A stretch of DNA of 64,000 nucleotides from Oleiagrimonas sp963821885 (GCA_963821885.1 CAWGFN010000001.1:780140-844139); one strand, 5' to 3'. Counted from the first letter of the stretch, positions 43,847-53,174 are shown. Notes: generated from the sequence alone by a model not told the origin. Made by a program: numbers and translations.

Positions 43847-43865
43847 CGCGCATAATGCAGACGCC

Positions 43866-46757
43866 ATGTCGCTGTTTCGCATGCTTGCACCGGGGATCCT
43901 GCTGGGCCTGTCCATCAGTGGACAGGCGGCGTCCGCGGTCGCCCCGGCCGCGGCCCTGGCGGCCACGCCGGGCATGCCCCTGATGCAGCGCTTCGGCCCC
44001 CAGGACTACAACGCCGCCCCCATCCAGCTGTCGGTGGTCCGCGACCGACGCGGCCGCATGTTGTTCGGCAACATCGAGGGCATCCTCCGCTACGACGGCG
44101 AAACCTGGCAGCACATCGACATCCCCGGCGGGCTGCCCGGCTATTCCATGACTCGTGGCCAGGACGGTCACATCTATGTCGGCAGCTACGACTCGTTCGG
44201 CTGGCTGGTCACCGATGCCTTCGGCCATACCCGCTACCAGGAGCTGATGACCCAGGTTGGCCTGAAGGGCGACCAGCGGCATGTCGGCACGGTGTGGTCG
44301 GTGCTGGCGACGGCCTCGGGCATCTATTTCCGCACCGAACAAGACCTGCATTTCATCGACTACAGCCATCACAAGGTGCACAGCTGGCCGCTGCCACACG
44401 AAGCGCGCAGCTTCTACACCGACGGCGAGGCCATCTTCGCCCGCTATGAGGGCAAGGGCTTCGGCCAGGTGATGAACGGGGCCTTCAAGCTCGTGCCGGG
44501 TGGAGCCCGCTTTGCCCACGTGCCGCTGGCAGCCATGCTGCCGATGCATGGATGGCGGCTGCTGGTGGGCCATGATGGCCTGTACCGATCCGATGCACGC
44601 GGCATCCACCCGTTGCCCGGCCAGCCGGGCAAGGCGTTGGACGGGCATCAACCCTACGTCGCCACGCGGCTGCCCGATGGTGGCCTTGCCATTGGCTGCC
44701 GCGACGGCAGCCTGTTCCAGTTCGCGCCCGACATGCAGCTGCTGCGCATGGTGCGGCTGGGAAGGTTCTCGATAAGCGCTCTCGGCAACGACAGCGAAAA
44801 CGGGCTCTGGGCGGCGACCGAAGGTGGCCTGGTGCGGGTGGCGATGCCGTCACCGTGGTCGTTCCTGGGCGGCCCCCAGGGCATCAACGGCACCGTGTTC
44901 GATTTCGCCTGGTACGACCATGCCCTGTGGCTGGTGGGTTCGGAAGGCATCTCGCGGCTGGTGTCGGGTCCCGGCGGCCCGCAGGTCTTGCACACGCACT
45001 GGACCGAGTACGAGGCCTTCGCCCTGCTGTCTACCCCACAAGGCCTTCTGATCGGCCATCGTGATGGTTTGTACGTGCTGGATCCGGGCCACGACAAGCC
45101 ACGCGAACTGCTGGGGCGCGCCGTGGGTTCGGTCTACATCGTGAAGGCCTCGCGGCACGACCCGAACCTGGTCTACGCCCTGGCCGACCACGAACTTTTC
45201 CTGCTGCGGCTGCGCAAGGACCACTGGATGGTCGAGGCCAGCCTGCCGACCGGCGGCCTGAGCGCTTCCGACCTCATCGAGACCGCGCCCGGCACCCTGT
45301 GGGTGGACAACACCCGCGGCGGACCCCAGCGCTGGAAGATCGACACGTCGAGCGGAAAGCTGCTCGAGCGACGTATCTTCACCGCCCGCGACGGCCTCGA
45401 CATCGCCGAGCACTCGGGCACCATCATCTTCAGCCTGGACCACGTGCTGCATGTCGTTTCCGGCAGCAAGGGCTACCGCTTCGACGGCCACCGTTTCGTG
45501 GCCGACGACTCGCCGCCCATTTCGCTGGTCAAGCGCCCCGACGAACTGACCATCAGCAAGACGTCACTGGGCACCTATGCCTATACCTCCCGCCAGCTTT
45601 GGCATCGCGCGCCGGGAGCACGCACCTGGCGGCAACTGGCCCTGGGCCCTGGCATGGCGGCCGGATTCAGCAACCTGCGGCTGAACAGCGACGGCATCCT
45701 GCGCATCAGCACCTGGACCGGCCTGCTGCAGTTCGATCCCCGCCAGCACGTATCGCCGCCACCGTCGCTGGACCTGCGCCTGGACAGCCTTTCGATGCAC
45801 AGCGCCAAGGGCGACCAATCCGCACAGCCACTCAGGGTGGACGGCAACGGCGGCATGCCGCAGATCCCGCCCGGATGGACGCTGACGCTGCATTACTCGA
45901 TGGTCAGCATGAACGGCGCGCAGTTCCGCTATCGCCTGCCCGGCGTGATTCCGGAATGGAGCGAGTGGCGCGATGGCGAGATCTTCCTGCGCGCGCTGCC
46001 GGCCGGCGAACACGAGCTGGACATCCAGGCGCGCACGCGCAACAACCGCGACACGATCTCGAAAGTATTCCGTTTCGAGACCCTGCCCTACTGGTACCAG
46101 CAATGGTGGGCCTGGCTGGGCGGGCTGCTCGCGCTGATCGCCCTCAGCGTGCTGGTGACCTGGGCCGTGCTCCAGCGCAAGACACGCCGCTATCGACGCA
46201 CCAACCTGCAACTTGAGGAACGCATTGCCGAGCGCACCCGCGAGCTGCGCGAAGCCAACCGTCAGCTGGCCGAACTGGCCACGGAGGATGCGCTGACCGG
46301 CATCGCCAACCGTCGCGCGCTGGAACAGGGCATGCAGCGCGAGTGGGAGCGCTGCATGGACGAGCGTCGCGCGCTGTCGGCGCTGATGATCGACATCGAT
46401 CACTTCAAGCACTACAACGATCGCCGCGGCCACCTGGAAGGCGACGAATGCCTGCGCAAATTCGCGCGCCTGCTGCACGATCACCATAATCCACGCCGCG
46501 AACTTCTGGCCCGTTACGGCGGCGAGGAGTTCGCGCTGCTGTTGCCCGGGCTCACCCTGGAGAACGCCTTCCGCCGCGCCGAGGAGCTGCGCGCCGGCGT
46601 GGCGGCGTCCAAGCTGGGCATCACCGTGAGCATCGGCGTGTGCGGTTTCGTTCCGCACCCCGACCTGCACCCGGAGAGCCTGCTGCGTCGTGCCGACACG
46701 GCGCTCTACCGGGCCAAGCATTCGGGGCGCAACAGGGTCGACAGCGACCGCGACTGA
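43866..46757 (+). CDS. Membrane diguanylate cyclase with periplasmic propeller sensor
   Basis: A 963-residue signalling protein. After a signal sequence (MSLFRMLAPGILLGLSISGQAAS) comes a long periplasmic beta-propeller with repeated W/Y-rich blades (about residues 45-640; for example RRGRMLFGNIEGILRYDGETW), then a Y_Y_Y-type domain (LHYSMVSMNGAQFRYRLPG, ~690-745), a transmembrane helix (WWAWLGGLLALIALSVLVTW), a short coiled coil (LEERIAERTRELREANRQL) and a GGDEF domain with an intact active site YGGEEFALL. It should make cyclic-di-GMP in response to a periplasmic signal. An RxxD-type inhibitory site is not evident. It combines the sensor architecture of hybrid two-component systems with a cyclase in place of the kinase. 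Confidence 0.92.
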   Translation: MSLFRMLAPGILLGLSISGQAASAVAPAAALAATPGMPLMQRFGPQDYNAAPIQLSVVRDRRGRMLFGNIEGILRYDGETWQHIDIPGGLPGYSMTRGQDGHIYVGSYDSFGWLVTDAFGHTRYQELMTQVGLKGDQRHVGTVWSVLATASGIYFRTEQDLHFIDYSHHKVHSWPLPHEARSFYTDGEAIFARYEGKGFGQVMNGAFKLVPGGARFAHVPLAAMLPMHGWRLLVGHDGLYRSDARGIHPLPGQPGKALDGHQPYVATRLPDGGLAIGCRDGSLFQFAPDMQLLRMVRLGRFSISALGNDSENGLWAATEGGLVRVAMPSPWSFLGGPQGINGTVFDFAWYDHALWLVGSEGISRLVSGPGGPQVLHTHWTEYEAFALLSTPQGLLIGHRDGLYVLDPGHDKPRELLGRAVGSVYIVKASRHDPNLVYALADHELFLLRLRKDHWMVEASLPTGGLSASDLIETAPGTLWVDNTRGGPQRWKIDTSSGKLLERRIFTARDGLDIAEHSGTIIFSLDHVLHVVSGSKGYRFDGHRFVADDSPPISLVKRPDELTISKTSLGTYAYTSRQLWHRAPGARTWRQLALGPGMAAGFSNLRLNSDGILRISTWTGLLQFDPRQHVSPPPSLDLRLDSLSMHSAKGDQSAQPLRVDGNGGMPQIPPGWTLTLHYSMVSMNGAQFRYRLPGVIPEWSEWRDGEIFLRALPAGEHELDIQARTRNNRDTISKVFRFETLPYWYQQWWAWLGGLLALIALSVLVTWAVLQRKTRRYRRTNLQLEERIAERTRELREANRQLAELATEDALTGIANRRALEQGMQREWERCMDERRALSALMIDIDHFKHYNDRRGHLEGDECLRKFARLLHDHHNPRRELLARYGGEEFALLLPGLTLENAFRRAEELRAGVAASKLGITVSIGVCGFVPHPDLHPESLLRRADTALYRAKHSGRNRVDSDRD

Positions 46758-46805
46758 GCGCGCCATCGACGTGACAGTGCGCGAGTGGGTCGCCACAATG
46801 CCGAC

Positions 46806-47489
46806 ATGACGACTCCCGTACTGCTTGCCTGGAGCGGCGGCAAGGATTGCCTGATGGCGCTGCAGGCCCTGCGCGCCGACCCCTCATGGCACCCGGTGGC
46901 GCTCCTGACCACGGTGACCCGCACCTTCGACCGCGTGGCCATGCACGGCATCCGACGTGACGTGCTCCAGGCGCAGGCACGGGCGCTCGAATTGCCGTTG
47001 CTGACAGCCGAGATCGACTGGCCAAGCAGCAACGAGGCCTACGAGGCAGCCCATGCCGATGCCCTGGCGCAAGCCGCGCGGCGCTGGCCCGGACTTCAGC
47101 ACTGCGCCTATGGCGACCTGTTCCTTGAAGATGTACGCCAGTATCGCGAGAGCCAGCTGGCCCGGGAAGGCTGGCACGGGGTGTTCCCGCTTTGGGGCAC
47201 CGACACGTCGACCCTGGCGCGGCGTTTCGTGAGCGAGGGCCACGAGGCCCGCCTGGCCTGCGTGGACACCACCCAGCTCGACGCCGCCTTCTGCGGCCGC
47301 GCCTTCGATGACGCCCTGCTCTCGGAGTTTCCGGACCAAGTCGATCCCTGCGGCGAGAACGGTGAATTCCACACCCTGGCGTTCGCCGGCCCGGCGTTCG
47401 ACAGGCCGATCCAGCTGCACGTCGGTGAATCGGTGCTGCGCGACGGGCGATTCCAGTACACCGACTTCCTGCTCGACGATGGCGCGTGA
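46806..47489 (+). CDS. DUF71 / diphthine-ammonia-ligase-like ATP pyrophosphatase
   Basis: A 227-residue protein of the adenine-nucleotide alpha-hydrolase-like fold. It starts LLAWSGGKDC, the PP-loop that binds ATP, and has EDVRQYRESQLAREGWHGVFPLWG and NGEFHTLAFAGPAFD, both hallmarks of the DUF71 group. Eukaryotic and archaeal members amidate diphthine, but bacteria lack diphthamide, so the bacterial substrate is unknown. ATG 46806 was chosen over ATG 46785 because the PP-loop then starts at residue 9. It overlaps the next gene by 11 bp. Confidence 0.88.
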   Translation: MTTPVLLAWSGGKDCLMALQALRADPSWHPVALLTTVTRTFDRVAMHGIRRDVLQAQARALELPLLTAEIDWPSSNEAYEAAHADALAQAARRWPGLQHCAYGDLFLEDVRQYRESQLAREGWHGVFPLWGTDTSTLARRFVSEGHEARLACVDTTQLDAAFCGRAFDDALLSEFPDQVDPCGENGEFHTLAFAGPAFDRPIQLHVGESVLRDGRFQYTDFLLDDGA

Positions 47490-48021
47490 AACCGCCCCCA
47501 TCCTCCCGGACCTGCTGCGAGACGGTCTTCGGCTGGTGTTCTGCGGTACCGCGCCCAGCCGTCGCTCGGCGCGGGACGCGGCCTACTATGCGCACCCCGG
47601 GAACGCCTTCTGGCCGACCCTGCACGCGGTCGGGATCACGCCGCGTCGATTCGCGCCGGAGGAATTCCCCCACTTGCTGGAACTGGGCATCGGCCTGACC
47701 GACCTGGCCAAGCATCACAGCGGCAACGACAACCAGCTCCCGCGTGGTGCCTTCGACGTCGAGGCCTTTGCCAGGCGCATACGCGCCCATGCGCCGGCGG
47801 CCGTGGCCTTCACCAGCAAGAACGCGGCGCGCGCCTGGCTGGGGCGCCCGGTCGATTACGGCTGGCAGTCCGAAACCCTGGACACCACCCGCCTGTACGT
47901 CCTGCCCTCGCCCTCTGGCCAGGCCCGCTCGGCCTGGCACATCGAGCCCTGGCAGCGCCTGGCCCAATGGCTGCATGCGCAACCGCCGGACGGGCTGCAC
48001 CACCGCGGGCCCCGTGTGTAG
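47479..48021 (+). CDS. Mug-type uracil/thymine DNA glycosylase, variant active site
   Basis: A 180-residue DNA glycosylase of UDG family 2 (Mug/TDG), which removes uracil or related bases from mispairs. The fold is seen from RLVFCGTAPS, HPGNAFWPTLHAVG, LLELGIGLTDLAKHHSG and the C-terminal VLPSPSGQAR. The usual catalytic motif GINPG of E. coli Mug is GTAPS here, so the catalytic Asn is replaced by Ala; the Asp in LTDLAK is a candidate catalytic residue, as proposed for the Deinococcus Mug. It begins inside the DUF71 gene end (11-bp overlap), so both are likely in one operon. Confidence 0.85.
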   Translation: MARETAPILPDLLRDGLRLVFCGTAPSRRSARDAAYYAHPGNAFWPTLHAVGITPRRFAPEEFPHLLELGIGLTDLAKHHSGNDNQLPRGAFDVEAFARRIRAHAPAAVAFTSKNAARAWLGRPVDYGWQSETLDTTRLYVLPSPSGQARSAWHIEPWQRLAQWLHAQPPDGLHHRGPRV

Positions 48022-48067
48022 ACTGGAACGGCCTGCATGGGGCGGGCATGGATCTGGGGACCCGAAC

Positions 48068-49768
48068 ATGAAGATCGGACTATCGACCGGCGTCGCGCTG
48101 GCGCTCCTGGCCCTGGCCGTACCCGGCGCCGATTCGCAGACCGCCATGCCGGGCGCCGGCGCCGCGCGCGCACCGGGCATGGTCTATGCCCCGATCGCTC
48201 GCCTGCAGGCGCAGATGGACGCGGGGCAATTGTCCTCGGTGGACCTCACGCGCGCGTTCATCCGCCGCATCGCGGCCATGGACCAGGCCGGGCCGAACGT
48301 CAATTCGGTGCTCGAGATCAACCCCGATTCGCTGGAAATAGCCCGCCAGCGCGACATGCAGCGGGCCGCCGACAAGGGCCGGAGCCATGCGCCACTGCTC
48401 GGCATCCCGGTGCTGCTCAAGGACAACATCGACACCGGCGACCGCATGCAGACCACGGCCGGGTCGCTGGCCCTGGCCGGTCCACCCGCGCCACGCGACG
48501 CCACCGTGGCCCTGAAGCTGCGCGCGGCGGGCATGGTGATCCTGGGCAAGACCAATCTCAGCGAATGGGCCAATTTCCGCTCCTCCCACTCGAGCAGCGG
48601 CTGGAGCGGCCGCGGCGGCCTGACCCGCAACCCCTACGTGCTCGATCGCACCGCCTGCGGCTCCAGCTCCGGATCGGCCGCGGCCGTCGCCGCCGGTTTC
48701 GTCACCGTGGCCATCGGCACGGAGACCGACGGCTCGGTGATCTGTCCCTCGGCGATGAACGGCATCGTCGGCATCAAGCCGAGCGTGGGCCTGGTCAGCC
48801 GCGCCGGCATCATTCCGATCAGCCACACCCAGGACACCGCCGGGCCGATGGCGCGCACGGTCACCGACGCGGCGCGCCTGCTGACCGCCATGGCCGGTAG
48901 CGACCCGAAGGACCCGGCCACGCGCGAGGCCGACCTGCACGCCACCGACTACACTCGTTTCCTCGATCCGCAGGGCCTGCGCGGCAAGCGAATCGGCGTG
49001 GTCCGGGGGCCGGACCTCGCTCCCGCCACCACGCGCATCCTGGACCGCTCCGTGGCGGCCATGCGCGCCGCCGGCGCCACGGTGATCGACCCGGTCGCGC
49101 TGCCCCACGCGCAAGATGACGGCGGCGCCGAGATGACCGTGCTGCTGTACGAGTTCAAGCACGACCTCAATGCCTATCTGGCGCAGCGTCCGGACCTGAA
49201 GGTGCACTCGCTGGCCGACCTGATCGCCTTCGACCGCGCCCATGCCGGGCAGGAAATGCCCTGGTTCGGACAGGACCTGTTCCTGAAGGCACAGGCCATG
49301 GGCCCGCTGACCGATGCCGCCTACCTCAAGGCGCGCGCCAAGGCCCACCGCCTGGCCGGTCCGGAAGGCATCGATGCGGCCCTGGCCGCGCACCACCTGG
49401 ATGCGCTGGTGGCCCCGGCCACCGGCCCGGCCTGGACCACCGACCTGGTCAATGGCGATCACGGCGGCAGCGCCGGCTATGGCGCGGCCGCGGTGGCCGG
49501 ATACCCGTCCATCACCATCCCCGCCGGATTCGTGCACGGCCTGCCGATCGGCATGGTGTTCTTTGCCGGCAAATGGAGCGAGCCGGCCCTGATCTCGATC
49601 GGCTACGGCTTCGAGCAGCACACCATGGCGCGACGGCAGCCACGCTTCTACCCGACGGTCATGGACGTGAAGTCGCCAACCATCCAGCCCGATGCGACGC
49701 ATCCGGCCTCCCCGGCAACCGCCGCATCCCCCGCGCCAGGGACCACCGCCGGTAGTGCAAGCCACTGA
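48068..49768 (+). CDS. Secreted amidase, amidase-signature family
   Basis: A 566-residue exported amide hydrolase. A signal peptide (MKIGLSTGVALALLALAVPGADS) precedes the amidase-signature core: Lys118 in GIPVLLKDNIDTGDRMQTTAG, the cis-Ser region ACGSSSGSAAAVAAG (199-201) and the nucleophile Ser223 in TETDGSVICPSAMNG. The Ser-cisSer-Lys triad is complete. The substrate is unknown. The C-terminal 40 residues are Pro/Ala/Thr-rich and look disordered. ATG 48068 lies 46 bp past the Mug gene. Confidence 0.9.
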   Translation: MKIGLSTGVALALLALAVPGADSQTAMPGAGAARAPGMVYAPIARLQAQMDAGQLSSVDLTRAFIRRIAAMDQAGPNVNSVLEINPDSLEIARQRDMQRAADKGRSHAPLLGIPVLLKDNIDTGDRMQTTAGSLALAGPPAPRDATVALKLRAAGMVILGKTNLSEWANFRSSHSSSGWSGRGGLTRNPYVLDRTACGSSSGSAAAVAAGFVTVAIGTETDGSVICPSAMNGIVGIKPSVGLVSRAGIIPISHTQDTAGPMARTVTDAARLLTAMAGSDPKDPATREADLHATDYTRFLDPQGLRGKRIGVVRGPDLAPATTRILDRSVAAMRAAGATVIDPVALPHAQDDGGAEMTVLLYEFKHDLNAYLAQRPDLKVHSLADLIAFDRAHAGQEMPWFGQDLFLKAQAMGPLTDAAYLKARAKAHRLAGPEGIDAALAAHHLDALVAPATGPAWTTDLVNGDHGGSAGYGAAAVAGYPSITIPAGFVHGLPIGMVFFAGKWSEPALISIGYGFEQHTMARRQPRFYPTVMDVKSPTIQPDATHPASPATAASPAPGTTAGSASH

Positions 49769-49784
49769 TCTGGCGCGAGCCGGG

Positions 49785-50597
49785 TCACGCCAGGGTCAAG
49801 CTTGGCCCCAGCACCAGCGCGAAAGCTGTCGCCGTCGCCATGCCGGCCAGGAGCAGCCAGCGATGCCGTCCCAGCACGAAGTATTGCGCGGGCCGGGATC
49901 CCGCGGCGCGGAAGGCCACGTTGAACAGGCCGGCCGTGCCGCCGAACGTCGACGCGACAGCCGAAACCAGGACAATGACGATTCCGATCGGGTTGAACAG
50001 CCCGACCAGGACAGCGACCGAACCGCCCACCAGATACACCGTCATGGCCACCCGTTTGCGCGCCGCGAGCGCGGGCCCGTTGGCGCCCAGCATGTCATCC
50101 AGGCCGCGCATGGACAGTCGCGTGACGGCGATGTAGGCCACCAGGCCGACCAGCGTCAACAGCACTCTCCAGGCCCACGGATGCGCCATGATGCCCATGC
50201 CGCCCGTGGCGCCCGGTGCCCAGTCGCCCAGCCCCATCACCCCGGAGAACAGCCAGTAGCCGGCCGCCACCATGCCCTTGACGGTATAGACGATCCACCA
50301 TGTCATCCGCAGGATCGGCGCACGCGAGGCACGCCAGGCCATATAGGCCAGTATCGCGGCCAGTGCATCGACGGCTGTGCCGGCCATCGCCACCAGACGC
50401 CCATCCATGCCTGTCGCGGACGGACACTCCACGTAATAGGCGCCCAATACCGTTGGCATGTGACCGGTGGCGATGCATGTCAGTGCATGGCCAGCCAACT
50501 CGTGGACCATGGTCAGCACGGGACTCAGCAACAGGACCAGTCCCACCAGGGTCGGAAGGTCGATATCGGGGCCGCGGACAGTATCGGTCTGGGTCAT
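49785..50597 (-). CDS. Polytopic membrane protein with HExxH motif, possible metalloprotease
   Basis: A 270-residue protein with about six hydrophobic helices. In the first helix it has VHELAGHALT, where His32-Glu33-x-x-x-His37 reads HELAGH, the zinc-binding HExxH form of M50 intramembrane proteases. A later acidic motif (GLDDML near residue 168) could give the third ligand. The family was not recognised, and the DG/NPDG motif of classical site-2 proteases was not seen, so protease function is a hypothesis. It is convergent with the amidase gene and divergent from nothing obvious; the 99 bp before it show no promoter. Confidence 0.6.
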   Translation of the reverse strand: MTQTDTVRGPDIDLPTLVGLVLLLSPVLTMVHELAGHALTCIATGHMPTVLGAYYVECPSATGMDGRLVAMAGTAVDALAAILAYMAWRASRAPILRMTWWIVYTVKGMVAAGYWLFSGVMGLGDWAPGATGGMGIMAHPWAWRVLLTLVGLVAYIAVTRLSMRGLDDMLGANGPALAARKRVAMTVYLVGGSVAVLVGLFNPIGIVIVLVSAVASTFGGTAGLFNVAFRAAGSRPAQYFVLGRHRWLLLAGMATATAFALVLGPSLTLA

Positions 50598-50696
50598 GGC
50601 ATGTCCTCCTGCACGCAGCCTGGCGCAAACCGACCCACCAAACCACGTTCAATCATGACCCTTCACGGATGACATTCGTCATGCGTGGCGCCCTGA

Positions 50697-52088
50697 TCAG
50701 GCGCCGATGCGGCCACCGGACTTGCGCACGATGAGCATCGCCAGCTCCAGCGACTGCTCGTAGTTGAGCCGCGGATCGACGGTGGACTTGTAGGCACGCG
50801 TCAGGTCGGACTCGGCCAGCCCGCGCGCGCCGCCCACGCATTCGGTCACGTCCTCGCCGGTCAATTCCAGATGGACGCCGCCCAGGCGCGTCCCCGCCGC
50901 GGCATGGATGTCGAAGGCCTGCTCGAGCTCGCGCGCGATGTTGCTGAAGCGGCGGGTCTTGTAGCCGTTGGACGTGCTTTCCGTGTTGCCGTGCATCGGG
51001 TCGCATACCCACAGCACGCGCCGGCCGTCCGCGCGCACCGCGTCAAGCAGCGGCGGCAGCTTCTCGGCCACGCCATCGGCGCCCATGCGGTGGATCAGGG
51101 TCAGTCGGCCTGGCTCGTCATCGGGGTTGAGCACGTCGATAAGGCGCAACAGGTGGTCGCGCTTGAGGCCAGGGCCGACCTTGATCGCGATCGGGTTGCG
51201 GATGCCGCGGAAGTACTCCACGTGGGCGCCATCCAGCGCCGCGGTACGCATGCCGATCCAGGGGAAATGGGTGCCCAGGTTGAACCAGCCCCACTGGCGC
51301 GGCACGCGGCGGGTCTGCGCCTGCTCGTAGTGCAGCAGCAACGCCTCGTGCGAGGTGTAGAAATCCACCCGGCTGAAGCTTTCCAGCGATTCCCCGGCCA
51401 GGGTCTCCATGAAACGCAGCGAATCGCTGATGCCGGCGACCAGCTGCCGGTATTCGGCGGCCAGCGGCGAGTGGTCGACCCAGGCCAGGTCCCAGTATTC
51501 GGGATGATGCAGGTCGGCGAAACCGCCGTCGATCAGCGCGCGCACGAAGTTCATCGTCATCGCCGAATACGAATGCGCCCGCAGCAGTCGGTGCGGATCC
51601 GCGCGACGCGCCTCGGCGGTGAATTCGGGGCTGTTGATGATGTCGCCGCGGTAGCTCGGCAAGGTGACGCCGTCGCGGGTCTCGGTGTCGGTCGAGCGCG
51701 GCTTGGCGTACTGTCCGGCGAAACGGCCCACGCGCAGCACCGGCAGGCGCAGCCCGTGCACCAGTACCAGGCTCATCTGCAGCAGCACCTTCAGGCGATT
51801 GGTGATCACCGTGCTCGAGCAGTCGGCGAAGCTTTCGGCGCAATCGCCACCCTGCAGCACGAAGCGTCGCCCTTCCTGGGCCTCGGCCACCATGCGCTTG
51901 AGCGCCAGCACTTCCCACGACGTCACCAGCGGCGGACGCTGCGCGAGCTGGCCCAACGCAGCCTCCAGCGCGGGCTGGTCGGCGTAGGTGGGCTGCTGGA
52001 TCGCGTCACGACCGCGCCAGGAATCCGGCGCCCAGTCGCTGGGTTCGCGGATCGGTTGCAGGGGTCGGTCGCTGGCGTTCATAACCAT
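50697..52088 (-). CDS. Class II 3-deoxy-7-phosphoheptulonate synthase
   Basis: The enzyme joins phosphoenolpyruvate and erythrose-4-phosphate, the first step of aromatic amino acid synthesis. The protein (about 463 residues) is of the plant-like class II type: FVLQGGDCAESFADC, YAKPRSTDTETRDGVTLPSYRGDIIN, WVDHSPLAAEYRQL, KVGPGLKRDHLL and ELTGEDVTECVGG, with Cys, His, Glu and Asp metal ligands spread through these motifs. Start codons TTG 52094, ATG 52088 and ATG 52082 are all in frame; none has a strong ribosome site, so the ATG 52088 is a choice, not proven. Confidence 0.93.
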   Translation of the reverse strand: MVMNASDRPLQPIREPSDWAPDSWRGRDAIQQPTYADQPALEAALGQLAQRPPLVTSWEVLALKRMVAEAQEGRRFVLQGGDCAESFADCSSTVITNRLKVLLQMSLVLVHGLRLPVLRVGRFAGQYAKPRSTDTETRDGVTLPSYRGDIINSPEFTAEARRADPHRLLRAHSYSAMTMNFVRALIDGGFADLHHPEYWDLAWVDHSPLAAEYRQLVAGISDSLRFMETLAGESLESFSRVDFYTSHEALLLHYEQAQTRRVPRQWGWFNLGTHFPWIGMRTAALDGAHVEYFRGIRNPIAIKVGPGLKRDHLLRLIDVLNPDDEPGRLTLIHRMGADGVAEKLPPLLDAVRADGRRVLWVCDPMHGNTESTSNGYKTRRFSNIARELEQAFDIHAAAGTRLGGVHLELTGEDVTECVGGARGLAESDLTRAYKSTVDPRLNYEQSLELAMLIVRKSGGRIGA

Positions 52089-52171
52089 GTTCAATCAAGG
52101 CGTGGCGAGAGGATAGGTATAACCCATCCCGGCGTGAAATGCCGGGATGACATGCCCGGCGCAGCGGGCGA

Positions 52172-52678
52172 TCAGGAGCGGCGCCAGCGTCCGAACAGAC
52201 CGACGGCTCCGAGCAGGACGAACCAGATCATCGACCAGGCCGGAATCGGCAGCCCCATGATCCGTTCCACGGTGGAGCACTCGCCCGATCCGCTGAGCAC
52301 CATGCGCAGGACCCCGATCAGGCCGCCGTGCGCGTCGCGCGTCTTGATCAGGTAGCCCAGCGGCGCACCGCAGCTGGCCACCGTGCCCGGCGGCTGGGCC
52401 TGGATCCACAGATGCCGCGCGGCGATGCCGATGCCAATCAACGCCAGCGCCGCCACGAGGCTGACGTAGAACCAGCGCCCGCGTCCGGATGGCGCATGCA
52501 GCCCACCCACCAGGAACACCACGGCAAGGCCGATGAAGACTTCACGCTGCAGGATGCACAACGGGCACGGGTTCATCCCCAGCTGGCTCTGCGCGTACAC
52601 CGCAAAGGCCAGCAGGCCGAAGCAGACGATGAAGCAGCCCAGGTACAGGGCACGGAACGAGAGGCGCGTCGGATTCAT
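52172..52678 (-). CDS. dsbB: Disulfide bond formation protein DsbB
   Basis: DsbB reoxidises DsbA and passes electrons to quinones in the inner membrane. The 168-residue protein has four helices, the periplasmic CPLC pair (MNPCPLCILQREV) after helix 1, and the second Cys pair in ASCGAPLGYL and GSGECSTVERIM. ATG 52678 (MNPTRLSFRALYLG) is the natural start; the longer frame runs into the terminator of the ribosomal operon. Confidence 0.94.
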   Translation of the reverse strand: MNPTRLSFRALYLGCFIVCFGLLAFAVYAQSQLGMNPCPLCILQREVFIGLAVVFLVGGLHAPSGRGRWFYVSLVAALALIGIGIAARHLWIQAQPPGTVASCGAPLGYLIKTRDAHGGLIGVLRMVLSGSGECSTVERIMGLPIPAWSMIWFVLLGAVGLFGRWRRS

Positions 52679-52746
52679 GTTGGCAGGACTGGTCGCAAAG
52701 TGGAAAAGGTAGCGGTTCGTCCTCCGCTTGTCATGCCCCTGGAAAA

Positions 52747-52777
52747 GCAAAAGCCCCGGACCAGCCGGGGCTTTTGC
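52747..52777 (-). terminator. Rho-independent terminator of the ribosomal block
   Basis: GCAAAAGCCCCGG-5-nt loop-CCGGGGCTTTTGC, with a T tract on the minus strand 20 nt past the rplQ stop. It ends the long ribosomal transcript before dsbB. Confidence 0.88.
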
Positions 52778-52796
52778 ATGAGCCGGGTCGCGCGGC

Positions 52797-53174
52797 TTAT
52801 TCGGCGGCCGGGGCGCCGGGGCGGTCCACCAGCTCCACGTAGGCCATCGGCGCATTGTCGCCATCACGGAAACCGCACTTGATGATGCGCAGGTATCCGC
52901 CCGGGCGCTCGCTGTAGCGCGGGCCGATTTCGGAAAACAGCTTGCCCACGGCTTCCTTGTCGCGCAGACGCGCGAAAGCCAGGCGGCGGTTGGCGACGCC
53001 GTCGGTCTTGCCGAGCGTGATCAGCGGCTCGGCGACGCGGCGCAGTTCCTTGGCCTTGGGCAGGGTGGTACGGATCAGCTCGTGCTTGATCAGGGAGGCC
53101 GACATGTTGCGGAACATCGCCTGACGGTGGCTGCTGGTCCGGTTGAACTTCCGTCCGGATTTCATGTGACGCAT
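52797..53174 (-). CDS. rplQ: Ribosomal protein bL17
   Basis: Large-subunit protein of 125 residues, starting MRHMKSGRKFNRTSSHRQAMFRNMSASLI, the invariant family N-terminus. It is the last gene of the alpha operon. Unlike the usual close spacing, 405 bp holding repeats separates it from rpoA, so it may also have its own promoter. Confidence 0.97.
   Translation of the reverse strand: MRHMKSGRKFNRTSSHRQAMFRNMSASLIKHELIRTTLPKAKELRRVAEPLITLGKTDGVANRRLAFARLRDKEAVGKLFSEIGPRYSERPGGYLRIIKCGFRDGDNAPMAYVELVDRPGAPAAE

Noticed and set aside
43744..43865. c-di-GMP (GEMM) riboswitch upstream of the diguanylate cyclase
   Set aside because: A few bases (CGCAACC, GGAAGCCGC) recall the class, but the paired tetraloop/receptor elements and GACGCAAAGCC core are missing.
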